In this document: piece after piece, positions 24,948 through 30,730 of the stretch
Position numbering within the stretch: the first letter of the stretch is position 1
How the letters are laid out: the number at the start of each line of letters is the position of its first letter
NCBI GenBank assembly: GCA_934394595.1
Contig: CAKRRX010000019.1
Span: 1-30,730, forward strand
Direction: 5' to 3'
DNA from: an uncultured Blautia sp.
GTDB taxonomy: Bacteria > Bacillota > Clostridia > Lachnospirales > Lachnospiraceae
Length of the DNA stretch: 30,730 bases
The notes under the pieces: generated by a model
Told to the model about the DNA's origin: nothing
Seen by the model: the letters and a program-made list of their open reading frames with translations, nothing else
Databases searched by the model: none
Position numbers and translations under genes: made by a program

Positions 24948-26759
24948 TTGAAAAACGGATATTCAAACTGGAGAAAACTGGACAACGCAGCACTTGCCTT
25001 TCCACTTGTAACAGGAAAAAATGACACAAGAGTGTTCCGTTTCTACTGTGAATTAAACGAAAATGTAAATCCAAAGCTCCTTCAGGATGCTCTTGATAAA
25101 ACCATGGAAAAATACCCTTTGTTTCAGATGGTCCTCCGCAAAGGACTTTTCTGGTTCTATCTGGAACACCGTGATATTTCTCCGGTTGTAAAGAAAGAAA
25201 AAAAATCCCCCTGCAGCAGACTTTATATTCCAGACAAAAAAAATCTGCTGTTCCAGGTAAGCTATTATGAAAAGAGAATCAACTTTGAGGTTTTCCATGC
25301 GCTGACAGATGGTACGGGAGCCATGCATTTTCTGCAGGAACTGGTGGCCGATTATCTTCAGTTGGCTCATCCTCAGGATGCCCTTCCTCCTTTGCCCACA
25401 GAGCAGGAGAGTACCCCTGCAGATCAGGAGGAAGACAGCTTTTCCCAGTATTATTCCTCGGATATTCCAAAAGTCTCCGAAAAAAATCCAAAGGCAGTGC
25501 GCCTTCCGGGAGAACGCTTGATCCACGAAGATATGCAGATCACGGAAGTGACTCTTCCTGTAAAAGAGTTACATGCAAAAGCACGTGAATACGGTGTATC
25601 CATTACTGTACTGATCACTGCTATGTTTTTGTGTTCCATTCATGAAGAAATTCCCAAAAGCAGGCAGAACCGTCCCATTGCACTTATGGTTCCGGTAAAT
25701 CTGCGAAACTATTTTCCATCTCAGTCCATGGCAAATTTCTTTGGCTGGATAGAAGTTGGTCACGTTTTTTCTGAAAATACTACTTTTACAGAGGTTCTTT
25801 TCCACGTAAAAGAACAGTTTCAGACAGAACTGGTAAAAGAGAAGATTGCTATGCATATGAATGGCTATGTTCGTCTGGAAAAGAATCCTTTGATCCGGGC
25901 TGTGCCGCTGGAAATTAAGAAATATTTTCTTATGGTAGGTGCAAATCTGGGCTCCAAAAGCATTACTGCAGTTTATTCCAACATTGGAATCCTTCGGCTT
26001 CCCAAAGAATACAAGCCATATATTGATCGTTTTGGGATTTTCGCAAGTACCAATTCCATGCAGCTGTGTTCCTGTTCCTACGAAAATCAGATGGTGCTTG
26101 GCTTTACTTCCAAACTTCCAAAGGACAATATTCAACGGAATTTTCTGAATATGCTGGATAAAGAGGAAATTCCCCATGCGGAAAAAACCAATGGTTTTCC
26201 AGGCTGTTCACAGCAGCATAAAAAAGCAGAGCAAAGGACTGTACAGATTTTTAATTTTCTCTGTATTGCAGCAGCTGTGCTTTGTGGAATGATCAATTAT
26301 CTCACCAGAGAGACGTTAGACTGGTTCTGGTTCGCAGCCGCCGGCTGCCTTTGTGGCTGGCTGATCGTTGCCGTGGCCTACGCCAAACGCAGAAACATTC
26401 TGAAAAATGAGATCATACAGTTGATTCTGGTAACTATTATTGCTGTTCTCTGGGATAAATTTACCGGCTGGCACGGCTGGTCATTGGATTTTGTGCTGCC
26501 ATTTGGCGCACTGGCAATTCAGGGTTCCATACCGGTTATTGTAAAGGTTCTGAAGCTGGAAAAAGAAGAATATCTGTTTTATCTGGTTCAGGCATCCATT
26601 GCAGGTCTTGTTCCACTGATTCTGATATGTCTGCATCAGATCCATTTTCTGTATCCATCTGTGATCTGTGCAGGGGTAAGTCTGATCGTGTTCGCAGGGA
26701 TGTTTATCTTTAACTGCAAGGATACCATCCGTGAGTTTCACAAAAAACTGAGAATGTAG
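24948..26759 (+). CDS. Condensation/acetyltransferase-like protein with C-terminal membrane domain (DUF6320-like)
   Basis: Translation starts with TTG: GAGGGAAG lies about nine bases ahead, and the next in-frame Met (residue 53) would cut off conserved sequence. Residues 1-420 resemble alcohol acetyltransferases and NRPS condensation domains, with the active-site HxxxDG as HALTDG (His117, Asp121) and VPVNLRNYFPSQSMANFFGW. Residues about 430-590 hold five or six membrane helices, a layout I associate with DUF6320 proteins of Lachnospiraceae. It may transfer an acyl group at the membrane face; the substrate is unknown. It is coupled to the hydrolase gene just upstream. Confidence 0.8.
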   Translation: MKNGYSNWRKLDNAALAFPLVTGKNDTRVFRFYCELNENVNPKLLQDALDKTMEKYPLFQMVLRKGLFWFYLEHRDISPVVKKEKKSPCSRLYIPDKKNLLFQVSYYEKRINFEVFHALTDGTGAMHFLQELVADYLQLAHPQDALPPLPTEQESTPADQEEDSFSQYYSSDIPKVSEKNPKAVRLPGERLIHEDMQITEVTLPVKELHAKAREYGVSITVLITAMFLCSIHEEIPKSRQNRPIALMVPVNLRNYFPSQSMANFFGWIEVGHVFSENTTFTEVLFHVKEQFQTELVKEKIAMHMNGYVRLEKNPLIRAVPLEIKKYFLMVGANLGSKSITAVYSNIGILRLPKEYKPYIDRFGIFASTNSMQLCSCSYENQMVLGFTSKLPKDNIQRNFLNMLDKEEIPHAEKTNGFPGCSQQHKKAEQRTVQIFNFLCIAAAVLCGMINYLTRETLDWFWFAAAGCLCGWLIVAVAYAKRRNILKNEIIQLILVTIIAVLWDKFTGWHGWSLDFVLPFGALAIQGSIPVIVKVLKLEKEEYLFYLVQASIAGLVPLILICLHQIHFLYPSVICAGVSLIVFAGMFIFNCKDTIREFHKKLRM

Positions 26760-26760
26760 A

Positions 26761-26799
26761 AAAATCGCCGCCACCGATAAAACGGATGACGGCGATTTT
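26761..26799. terminator. Bidirectional intrinsic terminator between convergent genes
   Basis: AAAATCGCCG (26761-26770) and CGGCGATTTT (26790-26799) form a 10-pair stem, with inner CCG/CGG pairing. The A/T flanks supply a U-run on either strand. It sits one base after the stop of the membrane acyltransferase gene and 26 bases before the end of the minus-strand gene, so it can serve both. Confidence 0.85.
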
Positions 26800-26825
26800 C
26801 TCATAAAGAAAAGTTTTTCAATTAT

Positions 26826-27347
26826 TTAAATTTCCACGATCATTCCCTTTTCCTTATCATAGCGGCAGTACTTTCCATTTTCGGAAATAAATGGCTGATA
26901 TGTATCTGTACGGGTATCTTTCACATAAACAATACCTGTAGCGATCATCTCTACCAGTGAAAAACGCTTACTCAGGCTGGAAATCCAGGAATAGGTCTTA
27001 TTGCTGTCAGAATCTGCAGCTACCAGATTGTATCCCTCTTCGCAGGGCTTCAGGGAAAAATAAATCTTTTCCGGCTTTTCCGTTTCTTTAAAGACCTGAC
27101 TCGCGATATAGGAAGAAAAGTTTTTCTCCACAAATTGCTGGAAGGAATGCAAAGTATAGACCTCCCCGCTGACTTCATCTGTAATCCGATCCCCTCTTTG
27201 CAGTCGTGCCTTGATCAGGGACAATGTCTCAATAGTCCAGTTGATGAAAGAAATGCTGCTGTAGCTCATACTTTCCAGAAGCTGGTCGATCAGTTTTTTG
27301 GTCAAAACATTTGACTTGGTTGCCTCATTAAAAAGTTCTTCGTTCAT
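26826..27347 (-). CDS. Hypothetical protein, no recognised family
   Basis: The 173-residue soluble protein shows no signal peptide or membrane helix. GGAGGCGGAGG lies directly before the ATG at 27347; an upstream in-frame ATG (27368) would put this site inside the gene. The N-terminal half is helical (ELFNEATKSNVLTKKLIDQLLE), and the C-terminal half is a mix of beta strands with SWISSLSKRFSLVEMIATG. It has its own promoter and terminator, so it is a single-gene unit divergent from the NSS transporter gene. I cannot assign a role. Confidence 0.82.
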   Translation of the reverse strand: MNEELFNEATKSNVLTKKLIDQLLESMSYSSISFINWTIETLSLIKARLQRGDRITDEVSGEVYTLHSFQQFVEKNFSSYIASQVFKETEKPEKIYFSLKPCEEGYNLVAADSDSNKTYSWISSLSKRFSLVEMIATGIVYVKDTRTDTYQPFISENGKYCRYDKEKGMIVEI

Positions 27348-27382
27348 AATCCTCCGCCTCCATAACATTATTGATAATTCTT

Positions 27383-27411
27383 ATTATAAAATGTTGTCTG
27401 ACGAAAAGCAA
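27383..27411 (-). promoter_or_regulatory. Promoter of the minus-strand hypothetical gene
   Basis: On the minus strand TTGCTT (27411-27406), 17 bases and a perfect TATAAT (27388-27383) precede the ATG at 27347 by about 35 bases. The -35 is only a half match. Confidence 0.6.
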
Positions 27412-27441
27412 TAAATTCAGAAATTATTTTTGATATATCAT

Positions 27442-27470
27442 TTGCCTTTACTCTAAAACCGTGTTATCAT
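27442..27470 (+). promoter_or_regulatory. Promoter of the NSS transporter gene
   Basis: TTGCCT (27442-27447), a 17-base spacer and TATCAT (27465-27470, preceded by TGT as in an extended -10) form a fair sigma-A promoter. The leader would be about 60 bases. It is divergent from the promoter at 27383-27411, with about 30 bases between the two -35 elements. Confidence 0.65.
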
Positions 27471-27538
27471 CAAAGAAATAAAAAATGCGATAAAATGTAT
27501 ATAAAAGTGCATTTTTGCGGATAAGGAAAGGAACTATC

Positions 27539-28912
27539 ATGGAAAAACATCATCACGAACGAAGTACTTTTTCCGGGAAACTGGGATTTGTACTGTCTGC
27601 GGCAGGCGCATCAGTAGGCCTTGGAAATATATGGCGTTTCCCGTATCTGGCTGCCAAATATGGGGGAGGTATCTTTCTGCTGATCTATATTATTCTGGCA
27701 CTTACCTTTGGCTACTCAATGATCATTGCTGAGACAGCTCTGGGACGTATGACCCGTAAAAGTCCTGTAGGTGCTTTTGGAAAATTTGGGAAATCCAAAT
27801 GGCTGTCCTTTGGCGGATGGATCAATGCCATCATCCCGATTCTGATCGTACCCTATTATTCTGTAATTGGTGGCTGGGTTATCAAATATCTGCTGGAATA
27901 TGTAAAAGGAAACAGCCAGAAGCTTGCAGAAGATGGCTACTTCAGTTCCTTTATCGCAGATGGATTTTCCACAGAGGTCTGTTTTTTGATTTTTGCATTT
28001 CTGACTGTAGCTATCATTTATGCCGGAGTGCGAAATGGTGTGGAACGTGTTTCAAAATTTATGATGCCAATTCTGGTATTCCTGTCCATTCTGATCACTG
28101 TGTACTCTGTTACAAGACCAGGCGCACTGGCCGGAGTAAAATACTTCCTGGTGCCAAATGTGGAGAATTTTTCCTGGATGACTGTGGTCTCTGCCATGGG
28201 ACAGATGTTCTATTCCCTGTCTATTGCAATGGGCATTCTGGTAACATTTGGCTCCTACATGAAAAAAGATGTTTCTATTGAGGATTCTACCAGGAATGTG
28301 GAAATATTTGATACAGCCATCGCAATCATGGCAGGTTTGATGATCATTCCAGCTGTATTTTCCTTTTCAGGGGGAGATCCGGATACTCTGCAGGCAGGTC
28401 CTGCATTAATGTTTATCACCATTCCGAAGGTTTTTGCAAGTATGGGATTTGGCACACCGATTGGAATTCTTTTCTTCCTGCTTGTACTTTGCGCAGCCCT
28501 TACCAGCTCCATAGCCCTGACAGAGAGCGCAGTATCCACATTCCAGGACGAATTGAGATGGCACAGAAAAAAAGCTACCATTGTAGTAGGGGTGATCATG
28601 ATCCTGCTTGGAAGTCTTTCTTCTCTTGGATATGGGCCGCTGGCATTTGTGAAGATCATTGGAATGCAGTTCCTGGATTTCTTTGATTTTCTCACCAACT
28701 CTGTGATGATGCCCATTGCTGCATTTGCAACCTGCATCTTAATTTCCAGAGTGATCGGGGTAAAAAAGATCGAAGAGGAGGTTCTGGCAGAGGGCGGTAC
28801 TTTCCGCAGAAAGAAAATATTCAAGTTCATGATAAAATATCTCTGTCCGATCTTTGCAGTAATTATTCTGCTTAGTTCTGTGGCAAATGCATTTGGATGG
28901 ATTTCCATGTAA
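27539..28912 (+). CDS. Sodium-dependent transporter, neurotransmitter:sodium symporter (NSS) family
   Basis: The ATG at 27539 follows GGAAAGGA; a TTG at 27515 is not needed. The 457-residue protein has 11 or 12 membrane helices. Helix 1 carries the family fingerprint GASVGLGNIWRFPYL (about 23-37), where the unwound part binds sodium and substrate; IVPYYSVIGGWVIKY and FYSLSIAMG match helices 3 and 6. Bacterial members such as LeuT, MhsT and TnaT import amino acids with sodium, so an amino acid is the likely substrate, but which one cannot be read. Confidence 0.94.
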   Translation: MEKHHHERSTFSGKLGFVLSAAGASVGLGNIWRFPYLAAKYGGGIFLLIYIILALTFGYSMIIAETALGRMTRKSPVGAFGKFGKSKWLSFGGWINAIIPILIVPYYSVIGGWVIKYLLEYVKGNSQKLAEDGYFSSFIADGFSTEVCFLIFAFLTVAIIYAGVRNGVERVSKFMMPILVFLSILITVYSVTRPGALAGVKYFLVPNVENFSWMTVVSAMGQMFYSLSIAMGILVTFGSYMKKDVSIEDSTRNVEIFDTAIAIMAGLMIIPAVFSFSGGDPDTLQAGPALMFITIPKVFASMGFGTPIGILFFLLVLCAALTSSIALTESAVSTFQDELRWHRKKATIVVGVIMILLGSLSSLGYGPLAFVKIIGMQFLDFFDFLTNSVMMPIAAFATCILISRVIGVKKIEEEVLAEGGTFRRKKIFKFMIKYLCPIFAVIILLSSVANAFGWISM

Positions 28913-28961
28913 TGTTTTTATAATCTGTTGCTTGTCACAATTTTGATATTGGGGGAAACCA

Positions 28962-29471
28962 ATGAAAAAAGAGAGAATCTTTTCCATTATAACGACTGTC
29001 TTTTTCTTCCTGTACAGTTTCTTTCTCATTGTTGTGGAGGGCAGTTGCCTTTATGGGATATATCTGCTAAGAGATGGTTCTTCTGCAGCCCAGGAACTGC
29101 TTAGTACTTCTGATGGATTTATACAGGTGATGGTAGGCCTCTGGTCTATGCTGGGTGTTTTCAGCTGGATAGTACTTATTTTTGTAACAGCCGGCCTTTT
29201 ACTTCCCATGGCGGTATGTATTGGAATTTCCGTACACGCATGCCTCTGTCTGAAAAAACAACCTGAGCAGGAACTGGAAAGAAAAAAACTGAAACGTGAC
29301 GCAATTGTGAAAACCATATTCTATCTCTGTATTTTTGCGGTAGTTTTCTGGTATTATTATACTGCACAGCTATGGAGCATCGACTCTTTTGCTGCAGTTA
29401 CCATTGTTTTGGGAATCCCTTTTATTTTTTCTGTGCTGACTTTGTTTTTTTGCACACAAAGTAAACATTGA
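28962..29471 (+). CDS. Small four-helix membrane protein, function unknown
   Basis: The 169-residue protein has four hydrophobic segments (about 6-34, 50-85, 107-128 and 138-160) and a basic loop EQELERKKLKRD between helices 2 and 3, suggesting a cytosolic loop. I do not recognise a family. GGGGGAAA lies just before the ATG. It follows the NSS gene by 49 bases and ends at a strong terminator, so the two probably form one transcript and it might assist the transporter; that is only positional. Confidence 0.8.
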   Translation: MKKERIFSIITTVFFFLYSFFLIVVEGSCLYGIYLLRDGSSAAQELLSTSDGFIQVMVGLWSMLGVFSWIVLIFVTAGLLLPMAVCIGISVHACLCLKKQPEQELERKKLKRDAIVKTIFYLCIFAVVFWYYYTAQLWSIDSFAAVTIVLGIPFIFSVLTLFFCTQSKH

Positions 29472-29481
29472 GATGATAAAG

Positions 29482-29529
29482 CCCTTTCAGACCAAGGCGT
29501 ATTTGCTTCCTGGCTGAAAGGGTTTTTTT
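29482..29529 (+). terminator. Intrinsic terminator after the NSS transporter unit
   Basis: CCCTTTCAG-A-CCA (29482-29494) pairs with TGG-CTGAAAGGG (29511-29522), a 12-pair stem with one bulged base, followed by seven T. It closes the transporter/membrane-protein transcript before the two-component genes. Confidence 0.92.
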
Positions 29530-29545
29530 AATGATAGAATACTTC

Positions 29546-29562
29546 GTTACAATCCGGTTACA
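29546..29562 (+). promoter_or_regulatory. Direct-repeat operator, probably for the adjacent response regulator
   Basis: GTTACA occurs at 29546-29551 and again at 29557-29562, exactly 11 bases apart, one helical turn. OmpR/PhoB-type regulators bind such tandem repeats, usually next to or replacing the -35. The second copy ends 20 bases before the TATAAT at 29583-29588. This suggests autoregulation of the two-component operon. Confidence 0.55.
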
Positions 29563-29582
29563 TTCACCTCCTCAAAACAATG

Positions 29583-29588
29583 TATAAT
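29583..29588 (+). promoter_or_regulatory. -10 element of the two-component operon
   Basis: A perfect TATAAT lies 41 bases before the response-regulator ATG. The sequence 17 bases upstream (ACATTC) is a poor -35, as expected for a promoter that needs an activator bound at the nearby repeats. Confidence 0.6.
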
Positions 29589-29629
29589 AAGAGGTACTGA
29601 TAAAATTGTTGTATGAGAAAGGAAAACAA

Positions 29630-30295
29630 ATGAAATCCAGAATCCTTGTAATAGAAGATGAACCCGCAATCAACGATCTGCTCTGTATGAACCTGGAAAT
29701 CACAGGATACCAGACTGTAAGCTATCTGAATGGCGATGAGGCAAGTGTCGGAATTATTTCAGATCATAATTTTCAATGCGCCCTTGTGGATATTATGCTC
29801 CCTGGAAAAGACGGTTACGCTCTTTTACCAGAGCTGACACAGTACGGCATTCCTGTGATTTTCCTCACTGCCAGAGCTGATATTGCAAGCAAAGTAAAAG
29901 GCCTCAAGGATGGCGCTGAGGACTACATTGTGAAGCCTTTTGAAATGCTGGAAGTGATGGTCCGGCTGGAAAAAGTGCTGGAACGCCATGGAAATACCCA
30001 GGAGCAGATACGGATTGAGGACGTCACCATAGACATCCGCAGTCATACAGTCACCAAGTCCGGAGAAGAAATTTATCTGAAGCCTATGGAATATAACTGC
30101 CTGATGATGTTTCTGCGCAATCCCAATAAAGCCCTCACCAGGGAACAGCTGCTTCAGGGATTATGGGGAGTAGAATTTGAAGGGGAAACACGAACAGTAG
30201 ATGCCCATGTGGGACGTATCCGTAAGAAGCTGGGATGGCAGGATAAGATCAAAACCATTCCCAGGATCGGATATCGACTGGAGGTGGAGTTTTGA
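29630..30295 (+). CDS. OmpR/PhoB-family response regulator
   Basis: The ATG at 29630 follows AAAGGA; an upstream in-frame TTG at 29606 is less likely. The 221-residue protein has a receiver domain with the acidic pair Glu9/Asp10, phospho-acceptor Asp54 (ALVDIMLPG), Thr80 and Lys102 (IVKPF), and a winged-helix domain (about 125-221) with LTREQLLQGLWG and the recognition part RTVDAHVGRIRKKLG. It is phosphorylated by the kinase encoded next, whose start overlaps its stop. The target genes are not evident here. Confidence 0.95.
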   Translation: MKSRILVIEDEPAINDLLCMNLEITGYQTVSYLNGDEASVGIISDHNFQCALVDIMLPGKDGYALLPELTQYGIPVIFLTARADIASKVKGLKDGAEDYIVKPFEMLEVMVRLEKVLERHGNTQEQIRIEDVTIDIRSHTVTKSGEEIYLKPMEYNCLMMFLRNPNKALTREQLLQGLWGVEFEGETRTVDAHVGRIRKKLGWQDKIKTIPRIGYRLEVEF

Positions 30296-30730
30296 AGCTT
30301 TTTACCAAAATCTTTCTGCAGGTAGCCTGTGTGATCCTGATTTTATCTTCTGTTATCTTTTTTTATACTTCCTATCGCTGGAAAAAGCAGAGTATTCAGT
30401 ATATCAACAATTACGAAGACAGCAAATTCCAGACCAATCTCCGGCAGTTTGACAAAAAGTTAAGTCTCGCAGCCACTCAATCTGCGGTCTCAGATGATGC
30501 CTTGCGAAAAAGGATCCTCATTTACAGTTTCCGTGAGGTTTTTCACAACAGCGCAGTCTTATACCAAAATGGCGAAGAGCTTTATAATGGAACCACCTAT
30601 GAATTTGACAACCAGAGAATTCAGGAACAGATGGGCACTGTCCCTAAAAAGCTCTATAACGATTATTCCTACGGCTACGATCCGATCATCAGTAAAATAA
30701 ACGGGAAAACTCTTTTGCTTTTTTCCTATA
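30292..30730 (+). CDS. Sensor histidine kinase, N-terminal part, cut by the window end
   Basis: An open frame begins at a TTG (30292) that overlaps the regulator's TGA by two bases, with GGAGGTGGAG immediately upstream, and stays open to the window end (146 codons). No other start lies near. The product begins MKLFTKIFLQVAC, has one membrane helix (about 6-25), then an extracellular sensor region with no recognisable domain. The kinase core lies outside the window, so the call rests on position after the response regulator and on the membrane topology. The TTG start and overlap suggest coupled translation at a lower level. Confidence 0.82.
   Translation, partial: MKLFTKIFLQVACVILILSSVIFFYTSYRWKKQSIQYINNYEDSKFQTNLRQFDKKLSLAATQSAVSDDALRKRILIYSFREVFHNSAVLYQNGEELYNGTTYEFDNQRIQEQMGTVPKKLYNDYSYGYDPIISKINGKTLLLFSY

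Noticed and set aside
1..30730. Signs of horizontal transfer, prophage, CRISPR or transposon
   Set aside because: No integrase, transposase, terminal repeats, repeat-spacer array or tRNA-adjacent junction was found; gene style looks uniform throughout.

Overview
The window looks like chromosomal DNA from a low-to-mid GC, spore-forming Firmicute, most likely a gut Lachnospiraceae (Blautia/Ruminococcus/Dorea-like). I infer this from gene content and style, not from a database match: a YlbJ/SpoVV sporulation membrane protein, RecU, a HisZ-dependent short HisG, a single-domain small alarmone synthetase, strong AGGAGG-type ribosome binding sites and sigma-A promoters. Coding density is high. I see no tRNA, rRNA, CRISPR array, insertion sequence or prophage gene.

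Region by region. (1) 1-3009: the 3' end of a diverged methylglyoxal synthase gene, overlapping rsmD, then coaD and a coiled-coil protein gene. These face ylbJ, which is convergent on the minus strand. This resembles the Bacillus ylbH-ylbI-ylbJ block, but with ylbJ flipped. (2) 3010-11081: housekeeping genes: a PepD-type dipeptidase, a membrane-anchored M23 peptidase, a (p)ppGpp synthetase, a YgiQ-type radical SAM protein, a small membrane protein, an RluA-family pseudouridine synthase, signal peptidase I and RecU. (3) 11100-15254: a histidine operon hisZ-hisG-hisD-hisB-hisI behind a perfect-consensus promoter, followed by a VanW-family wall protein. hisC, hisH, hisA, hisF and hisE are not here.

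(4) 16760-23033 is the most interesting part: a cobalamin-riboswitch-controlled corrinoid uptake operon. A good sigma-A promoter leads into a B12 aptamer and a strong intrinsic terminator. Next comes a 785-residue secreted protein with three beta-rich NEAT-like modules, Pro/Thr linkers and a C-terminal region that matches only the N-terminal lobe of the next protein. That next protein is a full substrate-binding protein without a lipobox. A FecCD/BtuC-type permease and an ATPase with an extra C-terminal domain of about 110 residues complete the transporter. I read the 785-residue protein as a candidate corrinoid-capture protein that passes ligand to the transporter; this is inference.

(5) 23098-30730: a YitT-family membrane protein, an alpha/beta hydrolase directly followed by an acyltransferase-like protein with a membrane domain, a bidirectional terminator, an unknown minus-strand gene, a sodium-dependent (NSS) transporter, a four-helix membrane protein, and an OmpR-type response regulator overlapping a sensor kinase that runs off the window. 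A pair of 11-bp-spaced direct repeats in front of the regulator suggests autoregulation.
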